From contig JAWVEY010000070.1 in the NCBI GenBank assembly GCA_033856515.1, positions 1 through 64,000 on the forward strand: DNA of 64,000 bases, given 5' to 3'. Made by a program: the position numbers and the translations under genes. Of this stretch, positions 16,732 through 25,890 are shown in pieces. The notes below the pieces were generated by a model, which did not search any database, was not told where the DNA came from, and saw nothing but the letters and a program-made list of their open reading frames with translations. This DNA is from JALZKA01 sp033856515 (GTDB taxonomy: Bacteria; Actinomycetota; Thermoleophilia; Solirubrobacterales; 70-9). The number at the start of each line of letters is the position of its first letter. Position 1 is the first letter of the stretch.

Positions 16732-16771
16732 GCGGTGGTAGTGTCACTGCAAGCGATCGAATGGAGGAAGA

Positions 16772-17158
16772 ATGAGCCTGAAAGACTGCAAGGTCGGCAC
16801 TGCGGTGGCGGTGTCAGACCTCACGCGCGCCAGGAGCTTCTACGAGGGCAAGCTCGGACTCGAATCCAGCCAGCAAAACGAGGAGATGGCGGTCTATGAG
16901 TGCGCCGACGGGACCGGCCTCTTCATCTACGTCTCCGAGCACGCCGGCTCCAACAAGGCGACCCTGGCGGGTTTCGAGGTGCGCGACTTCGACGCGACCC
17001 GGGCGGAGCTGACCGAGAGCGGCGTCGAGTTCGAGCACTACGACGACGAGAGCGGCGTGACGACGAACGAGGACGGCGTCTTCGTGGGGCCTGGCTTCAA
17101 GGCGGCCTGGTTCAAGGACCCCGACGGCAACATCTTCTCGATCAACGAAGCTAGTTGA
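16772..17158 (+). CDS. VOC (glyoxalase/bleomycin resistance) superfamily protein
   Basis: A 128-aa protein with two beta-alpha-beta-beta-beta modules. The first opens VAVSDLTRARSFYEGKLGL, the classic VOC opening; the last strand carries AAWFKDPDGNIFSINE with the C-terminal metal-ligand Glu. An AGGAAG Shine-Dalgarno lies just before the ATG. It probably binds or modifies a small molecule in the cytosol. The divergent HxlR gene is its likely regulator. Its 3' end overlaps the convergent FKBP gene by 8 bases. Confidence 0.85.
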   Translation: MSLKDCKVGTAVAVSDLTRARSFYEGKLGLESSQQNEEMAVYECADGTGLFIYVSEHAGSNKATLAGFEVRDFDATRAELTESGVEFEHYDDESGVTTNEDGVFVGPGFKAAWFKDPDGNIFSINEAS

Positions 17159-17639
17159 CGGCGAGCAGGTCGATCACGAAGACCAGCGTCGAGTCCGGCG
17201 GGATGTCCGGCGGCTGGCCCTGCGGGCCGTAGGCCAGATCGGGCGGAATCACCAGCTGGCGCCTGCCGCCGACCTTCATCCCTTCCAGCCCCTCGTCCCA
17301 GCCCGGGATGACGGCACCCTGGCCGAGCACGAACTGGAACGGCTCCGGCCCCCCGAAGGAAGCGTCGAACTCGTCGCCGCCGTCATACAGGACCCCGACG
17401 TAATCGACGGTCAGCTGATCGCCTGACTGGGCCTCGTCTCCGTCCCCCTCCTCCAGGTCCTCGATCACGAGCTCGTCCGGCGGATCGCCCTCTGGGATCT
17501 CGACGGTGGGCTTGTCCTGTCGCTCGGCGGTAGTCGATTCGGGCTCGTCATCGCCACCGCTCTGGCCGATCAGAACGGCCACGATGATCACCGCGAAGAG
17601 CGCTACCGCGCCGATGAGAGTCTTGGCCCTGCTGTCCAT
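17151..17639 (-). CDS. FKBP-type peptidyl-prolyl cis-trans isomerase, membrane-anchored
   Basis: A 162-aa protein with an N-terminal membrane anchor (TLIGAVALFAVIIVAVLIG), an acidic linker to about residue 55, and a single FKBP domain. The domain shows family motifs: GDQLTVDYVGVLYDGGDEFDASF, FVLGQGAVIPGWDEGLEGMKVGGRRQLVIPP, LAYGPQG and DSTLVFVIDLLAV, including the active-site Tyr, Asp, Val-Ile-Trp and Tyr. It should catalyse prolyl isomerisation during folding of exported proteins outside the membrane. The gene is divergent from ettA. Confidence 0.92.
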   Translation of the reverse strand: MDSRAKTLIGAVALFAVIIVAVLIGQSGGDDEPESTTAERQDKPTVEIPEGDPPDELVIEDLEEGDGDEAQSGDQLTVDYVGVLYDGGDEFDASFGGPEPFQFVLGQGAVIPGWDEGLEGMKVGGRRQLVIPPDLAYGPQGQPPDIPPDSTLVFVIDLLAVN

Positions 17640-17688
17640 GAGGTCGCCATCCTAACCCGCCCCGAGCGCGGCTACCCTCAGCCGACTC

Positions 17689-19344
17689 ATGGCCGACGAA
17701 TACATCTACTCGATGTACAAGGTCTCGCGGACCCATCCGCCGGACAAGACGGTGCTCACGGACATCTCCCTGAGCTTCTTTCCCGGTGCCAAGATCGGCG
17801 TGCTGGGCCCGAACGGAGCGGGCAAGTCCACCCTGCTTCGCATCATGGCCGGGCAGGACAACGAGTACCGCGGCGAGGCGCAGCTCCACAAGTCGGCGAG
17901 CGTCGGGATGCTCTCTCAGGAGCCCGAGCTGGACGAGACGAAGGACGTCCGCGGGAACGTCGAGGACGGCGTACGCGCAACGCGCGACCTGCTCGACCGA
18001 TACAACGAGGTCGCCGCCAACTACTCGGACGAGACCGCCGACGAGTTCGCGCGTCTGACCGAAGAGATCGAGGCCGCCGACGCGTGGAACCTCGACACCT
18101 TGGTCGAGACGGCGATGGACGCCCTCCGCGTCCCGCCCGGCGACGCGGATGTGACCAACCTGTCGGGCGGTGAGCGCCGCCGGGTCGCACTCTGCCGCCT
18201 GCTTCTCCAGGCGCCCGACCTCCTGCTTCTGGACGAGCCGACGAACCACCTAGACGCCGAGTCGGTCGCCTGGCTCGAGCGCCACCTCGACGAGTACGAG
18301 GGCACGATCGTCGCCGTCACCCACGACCGCTACTTTCTCGACAACGTCGCCGGCTGGATCCTGGAGCTCGACCGCGGGCGAGGTATCCCGTTCAAAGGCA
18401 ACTACTCGAGTTGGCTCGAGCAGAAGCAGGAGCGCCTGGCTCAAGAGGAGCGTGTGGACTCGGCGCGGGCCAAGACGATCGCTGCCGAGCTCGAATGGGT
18501 GCGAGAGAACCCGAAGGGCCGGCGCAAGAAGTCGAAGGCGCGCCTTGCCCGATACGAGGAGCTTCTGGCCGAGGACAAGCAGGTGAAGCTCGAGAACGTT
18601 CAGATCCGCATCCCGGCCGGGCCGCGGCTGGGCGGCGTCGTGGTGGAGGCCGACGACCTGACGAAGGGTTACGGAGACAAGCTCCTCTTCGAGGGACTCA
18701 CGTTCGAGCTTCCGCCCGCGGGCATCGTCGGCATCATCGGCCCGAACGGCGCCGGCAAGACGACGCTTCTGCGGATGATCGTCGGCGACGAGGAGCCCGA
18801 CGCCGGGAATCTCCGTCTGGGCGACACGGTGAAGCTCGCCTACGTCGACCAGTCTCGCGACGCGCTCGACGCTGAGAAGACTGTTTGGGAGGAGATCTCC
18901 GAGGGCTACGACCAGATCAAGGTCGGTTCCGAGGAGATGAACTCGCGGGCCTACACCTCCGGCTTCAACTTCAAGGGATCGGACCAGCAGCGCAAGGTCG
19001 GCACGCTTTCCGGCGGCGAGCGAAACCGGGTGCACCTGGCGAAGCTCCTGCGCTCCGGCGGCAACCTCTTGCTCCTCGACGAGCCGACCAACGACCTGGA
19101 CGTCGACACATTGCGCGCACTTGAGGAAGCGATCCTCGCGTTCGCCGGTTGCGCAGTGGTCGTCTCGCACGACCGCTGGTTCCTCGACCGCGTCGCGACC
19201 CACGTCCTCGCGTTCGAGGGCGACTCCGAGGTGACCTGGTTCGAGGGGAACGTCGAGGCCTACGAGGAGAACCGCCGCGCCCGCCTGGGCCCGGCGGCCG
19301 ACCGGCCCCACCGCATTACGTACAAGCGCCTCGCGCCGAAATAG
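17689..19344 (+). CDS. ettA: Energy-dependent translational throttle protein EttA (ABC-F ATPase)
   Basis: A 551-aa soluble ABC-F protein with two nucleotide-binding domains. First domain: Walker A GPNGAGKST, signature LSGGERRRVALCRLL, Walker B LLLLDEPTNHLDAESV. Second domain: GPNGAGKTT, LSGGERNRVHLAKLL, LLLLDEPTNDLDVDTL. The linker between them carries the Lys/Arg-rich helix (GRRKKSKARLARYEEL) that contacts tRNA in EttA. The N-terminus YIYSMYKVSRTHPPDKTVL and C-terminus ADRPHRITYKRLA match the EttA subfamily, as does the length. It gates entry to the elongation cycle according to ATP/ADP. Confidence 0.95.
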   Translation: MADEYIYSMYKVSRTHPPDKTVLTDISLSFFPGAKIGVLGPNGAGKSTLLRIMAGQDNEYRGEAQLHKSASVGMLSQEPELDETKDVRGNVEDGVRATRDLLDRYNEVAANYSDETADEFARLTEEIEAADAWNLDTLVETAMDALRVPPGDADVTNLSGGERRRVALCRLLLQAPDLLLLDEPTNHLDAESVAWLERHLDEYEGTIVAVTHDRYFLDNVAGWILELDRGRGIPFKGNYSSWLEQKQERLAQEERVDSARAKTIAAELEWVRENPKGRRKKSKARLARYEELLAEDKQVKLENVQIRIPAGPRLGGVVVEADDLTKGYGDKLLFEGLTFELPPAGIVGIIGPNGAGKTTLLRMIVGDEEPDAGNLRLGDTVKLAYVDQSRDALDAEKTVWEEISEGYDQIKVGSEEMNSRAYTSGFNFKGSDQQRKVGTLSGGERNRVHLAKLLRSGGNLLLLDEPTNDLDVDTLRALEEAILAFAGCAVVVSHDRWFLDRVATHVLAFEGDSEVTWFEGNVEAYEENRRARLGPAADRPHRITYKRLAPK

Positions 19345-19350
19345 CCGGGA

Positions 19351-21126
19351 TCAGGGCGTCGTGAGCGTCTGAGACGAGGCGCCGGCCGGTCCGGCATTGC
19401 CGGGCGATGTGCCGCCCGCGCCGCCAGGACCGATCGTGTACGTGACCGCGGTCGGTTGAAGCACCGATGCGCCGCCGATGACGACTCCGATCGAGGGTCC
19501 GCCGGCCCCTCCGCCGCCATCTCCCCCGTCTCCCCCGTCGCCCCCGGCGCCGCCAGCCGCGCCGTTTGTGGCGTCATCTTGCTCGCCGAGTCCTCCGTAG
19601 ATGTTCTGGGGACCGCCCAAGCCGCCGACGCCGCCGAGCTGGCCTGTGCCGCCAGCGCCGCCGTTACCGCCAACAGCGGTCGTCACGCTTGAGTTTGAGA
19701 TGTCGAGCGTCGTGGCCCACAGGTAGACGCCCACCGAGGCGCCGCCGGTCTCTCCGCCCCCGCCTCCGGGGCCTCCTGCGGCGCCGCCGCCACCTCCACC
19801 GCCGCCACCGCCGTACGAATCGCAGTCGGTGTCGCCGCCCCCGCCGCCGCCGCCTCCTCCTCCGCCGCTCCCGTGCGTGCCCGCGGCGCCCGCGGCGCCA
19901 TCGGACGTTTCGTAGCCGTCGATAGAAAAGTTGCTAGAGCCCGCAGGACCGTTGGGGCCATCGATTCCGTCCGCTCCGTCGTCGCCGACATGGACGGCGA
20001 GCGCGGGGTTGCCGTGGTATAGGACGCCGACGCCCTTCAACCCTCCGCCAGGACCGGTGCCATTGGTGCCATCTGAGCCTGGTTGATTACCGACTCCCGG
20101 CTGACCCCCGGTTCCACCGATGCGACCCACCACGCTCGTACCGGCCGTCCCGCCGTCAGGCCGCGGGGCTTCGTCGCATAAGCCCGAGCTGTTCTCGACG
20201 CCAGGGTCCCCCTGACCTCCATCCCCTCCGGACGGAGCCTGTCCAACATGCGATGTGCCGCCCGAGCCATCCTCGCCAGCGGCTGCCTGAACGGACACGC
20301 CATCCAACGACAAGGACGAGCTTCGGGCGAATACCCCGATTGAGTTTTCGGCGCCGGTCTGGCCGACGACCTCGAGATCGATCAGGCCGGCGCCGGTGAC
20401 CGATTCGGCGGTGACCACTGAGCCGGATGCGGTAAGACGCGTCACGCCCCCGCCCGGCGCCCAGGTCGTGGGGTCGAATCCGCCGTGGACCGTTACCCCG
20501 TTCGCGAGCGACACGGCCCCGTAGTCGCCCGCCGCAACGTAGACGTCCCCGGCCGGGTCCATGCCCACCGCGGCGCTGACGCCCGCCTGCACACTCCCCC
20601 ATGGGTCAGTGCGTGTGCCACTAGCACCTTCTGTAGCACCATCGGTGCGAACGAACACGCCCGGCGCGAAAATCTGAAGCTGCTCGGTGGACATCGCGCA
20701 GTTGTTGTTCTCCTTCCTCTCCTTCACCTGCTCGTTCGCGTCCGCGCATGCGACCAGGTAGTACAAGCCGGTCTCGACGTCCACGGGCAGGTTGATGTCG
20801 ATTGGCTTGGCCGCGGTTTTCTTCTTCCCGATTGCGCCAAAGCTCTCTGTGCCCAGAAGATCGTCGCCGCCAATTTGTTGGTCCTGCGAGAGGTAGATGG
20901 CCGTCGCCGACGCCTTCGCCTTTCGCTTGCCCGCGTTCCGGACCTGGATGTCCGTGGACAGGGTGTCTCCCGCATCGAGGATGGGGATATCGCCGATGTC
21001 GGGCGCCAGTGCCTTCAAATCGGGCTTTGGCTTCGGCTTCGACTCGACGAAAGACGGAACCAGCATGAGGCCTGCGAGCACGACAGCGACGGCGCCCCCA
21101 ACCCCCTGCCTGTATCGAGAACTCAC
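19351..21126 (-). CDS. Secreted Gly-rich protein with CARDB-like domain
   Basis: A 591-aa protein. The signal peptide (GGAVAVVLAGLMLVPSFVES) precedes a CARDB/APHP-type Ig-like domain at about 35-155 (PDLKALAPDIGD, VRNAGKRKAKASATAIYLSQD, YYLVACADANEQVKERKENNNC). The segment at 155-260 opens beta-helix style (VYVAAGDYGAVSLANGVTVHGGFD). From about 290 to the end come long Gly-rich tracts with interspersed beta strands. It resembles the 6099-8123 product in style but has a different N-terminal domain and no C-terminal Ig-like module. It is probably surface exposed. Confidence 0.8.
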   Translation of the reverse strand: MSSRYRQGVGGAVAVVLAGLMLVPSFVESKPKPKPDLKALAPDIGDIPILDAGDTLSTDIQVRNAGKRKAKASATAIYLSQDQQIGGDDLLGTESFGAIGKKKTAAKPIDINLPVDVETGLYYLVACADANEQVKERKENNNCAMSTEQLQIFAPGVFVRTDGATEGASGTRTDPWGSVQAGVSAAVGMDPAGDVYVAAGDYGAVSLANGVTVHGGFDPTTWAPGGGVTRLTASGSVVTAESVTGAGLIDLEVVGQTGAENSIGVFARSSSLSLDGVSVQAAAGEDGSGGTSHVGQAPSGGDGGQGDPGVENSSGLCDEAPRPDGGTAGTSVVGRIGGTGGQPGVGNQPGSDGTNGTGPGGGLKGVGVLYHGNPALAVHVGDDGADGIDGPNGPAGSSNFSIDGYETSDGAAGAAGTHGSGGGGGGGGGGGDTDCDSYGGGGGGGGGGAAGGPGGGGGETGGASVGVYLWATTLDISNSSVTTAVGGNGGAGGTGQLGGVGGLGGPQNIYGGLGEQDDATNGAAGGAGGDGGDGGDGGGGAGGPSIGVVIGGASVLQPTAVTYTIGPGGAGGTSPGNAGPAGASSQTLTTP

Positions 21127-21175
21127 TCGCTTCCTCCCGCAATGAAGTCTAGACGTGCTCGAACGGCGTGTCCAG

Positions 21176-22528
21176 CTATTCGGTCAGTTCTGCCGCAGCC
21201 TCGGCGAACGCTTCAGCGTGTCGATCGACGTGCCCCTCGGTTGTCGCCGGCGACATCAGGGCCATCATGTGGAACGGAGTGAGAAGAACGCCCCTGTTCA
21301 GCATGTAGAGGTGGAGCAGTGCATCGAGCTCCTCGTCGAGCGCGGCGGCGGCTTCTCCGCCCGTACGCGGCGGTTCCGGGCTGAACATGTACTCGACCCG
21401 GCAGCCGAGGCGGGTCACCGACCATGGGAGATCGTTCGCGGCGATCGTCTCGGCAACGTGCGCTTCGAATCGCTTGCCGAGCTCGATCATGTGCTTGAAA
21501 GCCTCGTCGGTCAAGACGTCTGCAAGGGTCGCTCGCGCCGCTGCCAGCGAAAGAGCGTTGCCTGCCAATGTCCCGCCCACCCCACCGACGTCGGTCGCGA
21601 TGGGATTGGTGTGAGTCAGGATCCGCTCGGCGACCTCAATGGTGAAGCCGTAGGCCCCGATCGGGATGCCGCCGCCGATGGCCTTGCCGATCGTGAGGAA
21701 GTCGGGCTCGAGCCCGGCCTTGGCGGTGTATCCGCCGGGCCCGCAGCACAGCGTGTGGGTCTCGTCGATCACGAGCAGCGTTCCCGACTCGCGCGTCAGC
21801 TCGCGAAGACGGTCGTGGTAGCCGTCCTCGGCCAGGACGATCCCGATGTTCGTCAACGCCGGTTCGACAAGAACGCACGCCACGTCCTCGTGCGCCAGCT
21901 CGCGGGCGAGCGCCTCGAGATCATTGATCTCCGCGATCCGCGTGGTCTTGGATGGCTCGACCGGCGGCCCCATGTTGCCCTCGCGCGGCACGACCTCGCC
22001 GCCTTCCAGGGTCGCCACAGTCTCGTCGACGGTGCCGTGATAGCAATGGTTGTGTACAAGAATCTTCGGGCGGCCGGTGATCTCCCTCGCGATCCGGACC
22101 ACGAAGCGGTTCGCGTCCGTGGCGGAAAGCGTGAACTGCCAGTTCGGAACGCCGAAGCGGCGCGCGAGTTCCTCACCGACCAAGAGCGCGTCCTCAGTCG
22201 GGAGCATCGCGGTGATTCCGCGCTCGGCGCGCTCCTTTACGGCCTTGGCGGTCGGCGCCGGGGAGTGCCCCGTCATCGCGCCCGTGTCCCCCAGGCAGAG
22301 GTCCGCGTACACGTTGCCGTCCACGTCAGTCGCCTCGGCGCCAACCGCAGACTCCAAGAAAACGGGGAACGCACCGGGCCACCGCGTCATCCAGTTCATG
22401 GGCACACCGTCGAGGAGCGACGCCTTGCCACGTTCGTGCAGTCGCTTCGACGCCGGATGGGTCTCGGAAAAACGCGCTTCCTCGCGCTTCATCAGTTCGG
22501 CGATCCGACCCGGTGCAATTCCGCTCAT
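21176..22528 (-). CDS. Class III aminotransferase (glutamate-1-semialdehyde aminomutase-like)
   Basis: A 450-aa fold-type I PLP enzyme. Motifs are ATDVDGNVYADLCLGDTGAMTGH, FTLSATDANRFVVRIAREITGR (usually 'SGTEA' at the phosphate loop, here SATDAN), HNHCYHGTVDE, LLVIDETHTLCCGPGG with the PLP-ring Asp, and FLTIGKAIGGGIPIGAYG with the Schiff-base Lys. This is the layout of GSA aminomutase and related transaminases. No hem genes are nearby, so it is more likely a transaminase of unknown substrate. It is divergent from the glycerate kinase gene, with 53 bp between starts. Confidence 0.85.
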   Translation of the reverse strand: MSGIAPGRIAELMKREEARFSETHPASKRLHERGKASLLDGVPMNWMTRWPGAFPVFLESAVGAEATDVDGNVYADLCLGDTGAMTGHSPAPTAKAVKERAERGITAMLPTEDALLVGEELARRFGVPNWQFTLSATDANRFVVRIAREITGRPKILVHNHCYHGTVDETVATLEGGEVVPREGNMGPPVEPSKTTRIAEINDLEALARELAHEDVACVLVEPALTNIGIVLAEDGYHDRLRELTRESGTLLVIDETHTLCCGPGGYTAKAGLEPDFLTIGKAIGGGIPIGAYGFTIEVAERILTHTNPIATDVGGVGGTLAGNALSLAAARATLADVLTDEAFKHMIELGKRFEAHVAETIAANDLPWSVTRLGCRVEYMFSPEPPRTGGEAAAALDEELDALLHLYMLNRGVLLTPFHMMALMSPATTEGHVDRHAEAFAEAAAELTE

Positions 22529-22581
22529 GCGCTCATCAGTCCATTCGTTGCTTGCTCCGCTTGGGCATATCTTGCCATTGC

Positions 22582-23961
22582 ATGGACCAGCTCATTGCGA
22601 ACGCGGCCGAGCTCGCGGGCACCGGAATGAGGGACCTTCGCGCGCTCGCCTTGCGGGTGGCTGGCGCCGGACTCGAAGCGTGTGACGTCCGGCGCGCCAC
22701 GGCGGACGCCGTCACCGTGACCCGGGACGGGGTCGCGATAGCGGGCGAGGAGTACCTGCTTGATCGCGCCGGTCGTCTGGTGGTCGTCGGCTCAGGCAAG
22801 GCCACGCTAGCGATCGTCAAGACGCTCGAGCGGATTCTCGGCGACCGGCTCGACGGCGGCGTGATCGCAGTGCGTGACGTGACCGACGGAGATGCACTCG
22901 AGCGAGTGGAGGTGCTCCTTGCCGATCATCCGCTGCCCACCTCGCGTTCCGAGGGAGCCGCCCGCCGCATCATCGACCTCGTCGACGGTCTGGGCCCAAG
23001 TGACCTGGTCATCGCGGCCTTCACCGGTGGCAGCTCCGCGCTGACCAGCCTTGCGCCCGCCGGCGTCACGCAGGCGGACAAGAGGAGGCTCCACGAGCTG
23101 CTTCTGGGCTCAGGCGCCTCAATCGTCGACGTGAACACCGTCCGCAAGCATGTCTCCTCCTTCAAAGGCGGCCGGCTCGCCGCTCACGTGGCCCCAGCGC
23201 GCCTGGTCAGCCTCGTGGTCTCGGATGTGGCAGGCGACCTCCTCGATGTCACTTCCGACCCCAGCGTTCAAGACACGACGTCCGTCTCCGATGCGCTCGA
23301 GGTCATTCACCGTCGCGACCTTTGGAGCGAATTGCCTGCGAGCATCCGCGAGCACCTGACCAGCGCCGATGCCCATTCACCCGAACTCACCGGTGAGCCG
23401 CACGCGGTGCTTCTCGTACATGGCGCCGGGGTCTGCGATGCCATGGCAGCCGAAGCCCGCTCGTCGGGCGTGAGCGCCCATGTCGTTTCGACTCAACTGC
23501 AGGGAGAAGCGAGCGTTATCGGAGATCATCTGGCCGGCCTTGGAGTCGAATGCGAGTGGACCGGCAAGCCCATCGCACCTCCGTGCGTGCTCGTTGGGTG
23601 TGGTGGTGAATCGACTGTTACGTTGGCGCCAGAAGGTTCCGGGGGAAAGTTTGGCGACGGCGGACCAAACCAGGAAGCCGCCGCCGCAGCGGCCCTGCGC
23701 CTTGAATCCGGGAATGGCGTTTCGGTTTGCTTTCTCGACACTGACGGCTCCGACGGAGGCACGGGCGCCGCCGGCGCAATCATCGACGGCCTAACCGCGG
23801 AGCGTGCGCGGAGCGCCGGCGTAGACCTCGCGGGCGCTGTGGCGGACCATCGCTCGGGCGAAGTCATGGCTGCCTTGGGTGATCAGATCCTTACCGGGCC
23901 GACACACACGAACGTCAACGACCTCTTCGTTGTCGCCGTCGGCTCCGCCGCCGATCTTTGA
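22582..23961 (+). CDS. Glycerate 2-kinase, type-2 (DUF4147 plus MOFRL) family
   Basis: A 459-aa protein. The DUF4147 glycerate-kinase domain covers about residues 10-250 (VVVGSGKATLAIVKTLE, DHPLPTSRSEGAARRI, FTGGSSALTSLAPAGVT, VRKHVSSFKGGRLA). The MOFRL domain covers about 310-450 (CVLVGCGGESTVTL, FGDGGPNQEAAAAAAL, FLDTDGSDGGTGAAGAIIDG, THTNVNDLFVV). It phosphorylates D-glycerate to 2-phosphoglycerate in the family members studied. The ATG at 22582 (MDQLIANAAELAG) gives a normal length; upstream in-frame codons would run back into the divergent gene. Confidence 0.9.
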   Translation: MDQLIANAAELAGTGMRDLRALALRVAGAGLEACDVRRATADAVTVTRDGVAIAGEEYLLDRAGRLVVVGSGKATLAIVKTLERILGDRLDGGVIAVRDVTDGDALERVEVLLADHPLPTSRSEGAARRIIDLVDGLGPSDLVIAAFTGGSSALTSLAPAGVTQADKRRLHELLLGSGASIVDVNTVRKHVSSFKGGRLAAHVAPARLVSLVVSDVAGDLLDVTSDPSVQDTTSVSDALEVIHRRDLWSELPASIREHLTSADAHSPELTGEPHAVLLVHGAGVCDAMAAEARSSGVSAHVVSTQLQGEASVIGDHLAGLGVECEWTGKPIAPPCVLVGCGGESTVTLAPEGSGGKFGDGGPNQEAAAAAALRLESGNGVSVCFLDTDGSDGGTGAAGAIIDGLTAERARSAGVDLAGAVADHRSGEVMAALGDQILTGPTHTNVNDLFVVAVGSAADL

Positions 23962-23985
23962 GACCGACGGCGGAACGCGGCTGAG

Positions 23986-24477
23986 CTACTCGATGTCGAA
24001 CTCTTCGAGCTGGCCGAGCTCGTAGTGAGCGCCGTCCTTGTCCTCGATCGGACAGAGCATCACGTACGGGCCGGGGCCCGGCGCTTCCTTCACGTCGACC
24101 GTGGCCGACTCGCCAGGCGCCGCCTCGGTCTGAGCGACAAGCGTTGCCGTTCCTTTCTCGCCTTCAGCCGCGATCGCTTCATCGACCGTTACGCCCTCGG
24201 CGAGCTGCGCCCAGACCATTACGTGGAACTTCTCGCCCTGGTTGTCGAAGGTGACCGACTGCGTATCGGCAGTGGGCGTGGCCGACAGGTCGAACTCGTA
24301 CTCGGTCGCGGTGACCGTGACCTCCTCGGCGCTTGCGGTCTCCTCGGTCGTGGACTCACTTCCCTCCGACCCTTCGTCGTCATCATCGCCGCAGGCGGCG
24401 ACTCCAAATGCAAGCGCTCCGGCGATCGCAATGCTCGCGAAAGCGCGCTTTCCCCCGGCAACAGCTGTGAACATCAC
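23986..24477 (-). CDS. Lipoprotein with cupredoxin-like domain
   Basis: A 163-aa protein. The leader (KRAFASIAIAGALAFGVAACGDDDD) has a lipobox with the modified Cys, followed by an acidic Ser/Glu linker and a cupredoxin-like beta sandwich: VTVTATEYEFDLSA, QSVTFDNQGEKFHVMVWAQL, then GPYVMLCPIEDKDGAHYELGQL. The His (KFHV), Cys (MLCPI) and second His (GAHYELG) are placed like blue-copper ligands, but the usual axial Met after the last His is missing. It may bind copper in an altered site or not at all. GGGAGA lies upstream of the start. It is divergent from the acyltransferase gene. Confidence 0.75.
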   Translation of the reverse strand: MMFTAVAGGKRAFASIAIAGALAFGVAACGDDDDEGSEGSESTTEETASAEEVTVTATEYEFDLSATPTADTQSVTFDNQGEKFHVMVWAQLAEGVTVDEAIAAEGEKGTATLVAQTEAAPGESATVDVKEAPGPGPYVMLCPIEDKDGAHYELGQLEEFDIE

Positions 24478-24548
24478 ACTGTCTCCCTTATTTAGTTGAA
24501 CGGACCCGGCGCAGACTATTGGGCACAGGGCACGAGTAAGTTCGCGCC

Positions 24549-25640
24549 GTGAAGAAGATCTCGAACGTGAGCGAGTCTCCCCTCTTTCGGGACGATGGCC
24601 CTCTCGGCGCGAGAATCATCCGCCGCCTCCGCGGAATCACGCTCGAGGTGATCGCCTTCGTGCTGGTCACGCTGCTGTTGCCAGTTCTGTTGATCGTCGC
24701 CGCGGTCGTCGACCTCGCCCTGTGGCTCCGCCGGCGCAAGCCGTGGGTCGCGGTGCGCCTCGTCACCTTCCTTTGGTGGTTCCTCTTCGGTGAGATGCGG
24801 GCCCTCGCCACGATCCTCGGCATCTGGATCGTCACGGGTGCGTCGTTCGGGGTCGGATCGCGCAGGCGCCGGGTGCTGCTCTATCGCCTTCGCGTGCGCT
24901 GGGCGTCGGGTCACCTCGGCGGGATCAGAGTTCTCTTTGGCCTCAAGTTCGAGATCGAGGGGCTAGACGAAGTGGCGCCGGGGCCGGTGACGATCATGAT
25001 GCGCCACGCCTCGATCATCGACAACATGCTCCCCGACACTGTCGTCGCACGCACCCACGGGATCGGTCTCCGCTATGTGATCAAGCGCGAGCTCCAGGTG
25101 ATCCCCACGATCGACATCGGGGGTCGCTGGGTGCCGACGAACTTCGTCCGCCGGGCATCGGGCGACGCCGAGGCCGAGATCAGCCGGCTGCTCCAGCTCG
25201 CGCACGACCTTCATGAGGGCGAGGGGATCCTGATCTATCCGGAGGGCACCCGCTTCGAACCGGCGAAGCTCAAACGCGCGCAGGAGATCGTCCGCGAGCG
25301 CCAGCCCGAGCTTGCGCCGATCGCGGACCGGCTGAAGCATCTGCTGCCACCGAGGACCGGGGGCCCGCTCGCGCTTGTGAACGAGGCTCCCGATGTGGAC
25401 GTCGTCTTCTGTGGGCACGTCGGCTTCGACGGCTTTCAATTCATCTCGGACGTCTGGGCGGGCGAGCTCGTGGGCTCGGTGATCGGGATCAAGTTCTGGC
25501 GCGTGCCCGCCGCGGAGGTCCCCAAGGACGAGGCAAGCCAGGCCGAGTGGCTCTTCAAGGAATGGAAGCGGATGGACGAATGGATCGACTCGAAGATCAC
25601 GCGCTCGGACGCAGAACAGGGGCGCTTCGCGTCGAAATGA
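24549..25640 (+). CDS. 1-acyl-sn-glycerol-3-phosphate acyltransferase-like membrane protein
   Basis: A 363-aa protein. The N-terminal third has two or three membrane segments (TLEVIAFVLVTLLLPVLLIVAAVVDLALWL; FLWWFLFGEMRALATILGIWIVTG). The PlsC acyltransferase domain follows: motif I is RHASIIDNMLPD (HX4D), with WVPTNFVRR and ILIYPEGTRF (motif III) further on. It should transfer acyl groups to a lysophospholipid or related acceptor at the membrane. It is longer than typical PlsC (about 240 aa), so the acceptor may differ. Its stop overlaps an ATG of the short proline-rich reading frame that follows. Confidence 0.85.
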   Translation: MKKISNVSESPLFRDDGPLGARIIRRLRGITLEVIAFVLVTLLLPVLLIVAAVVDLALWLRRRKPWVAVRLVTFLWWFLFGEMRALATILGIWIVTGASFGVGSRRRRVLLYRLRVRWASGHLGGIRVLFGLKFEIEGLDEVAPGPVTIMMRHASIIDNMLPDTVVARTHGIGLRYVIKRELQVIPTIDIGGRWVPTNFVRRASGDAEAEISRLLQLAHDLHEGEGILIYPEGTRFEPAKLKRAQEIVRERQPELAPIADRLKHLLPPRTGGPLALVNEAPDVDVVFCGHVGFDGFQFISDVWAGELVGSVIGIKFWRVPAAEVPKDEASQAEWLFKEWKRMDEWIDSKITRSDAEQGRFASK

Positions 25641-25672
25641 GTCAGCGAACGCTCTCCGGGTATGCGAGAGCC

Positions 25673-25873
25673 ATGAACCAGACCCCCACGCTCGAGACGC
25701 CGGCGCCACCCGTACCGGGGCCCGGTGGGCCGCCGATGCCCGACCCCAGCCCGCCCGCGCCAGGCCCTGACCCGAGTCCGCTTCCGCCCGCTCCTGAGCC
25801 CGAGCCCCCGGTCGAGCCGCCGATGGAGCCACCGGGACCCGTCCCGCCCACTCCCAACCCCGCACCGATCTAG
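25673..25873 (+). CDS. Short proline-rich protein, tentative
   Basis: A 66-aa frame starting MNQTPTLETPAPPVP and made almost wholly of Pro with Gly, Glu, Asp and Ser, ending PTPNPAPI. There is no signal peptide or membrane segment. An in-frame ATG at 25637 overlaps the stop of the acyltransferase gene (ATGA), so coupled translation from there would add 12 residues. The opposite strand also has an open Gly-rich frame over the same bases (25642-25857), as expected for a Pro-rich code. The + frame is favoured because it continues the operon and sits 17 bases before the next gene. Confidence 0.4.
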   Translation: MNQTPTLETPAPPVPGPGGPPMPDPSPPAPGPDPSPLPPAPEPEPPVEPPMEPPGPVPPTPNPAPI

Positions 25874-25890
25874 AGCGTTAGTCTCCCGCC

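Noticed and set aside
25642..25857. Gly-rich 71-aa frame on the minus strand
   Set aside because: It is the complement of a proline-rich frame; the + frame is contiguous with its neighbours and the minus frame has no upstream Shine-Dalgarno that I can see.
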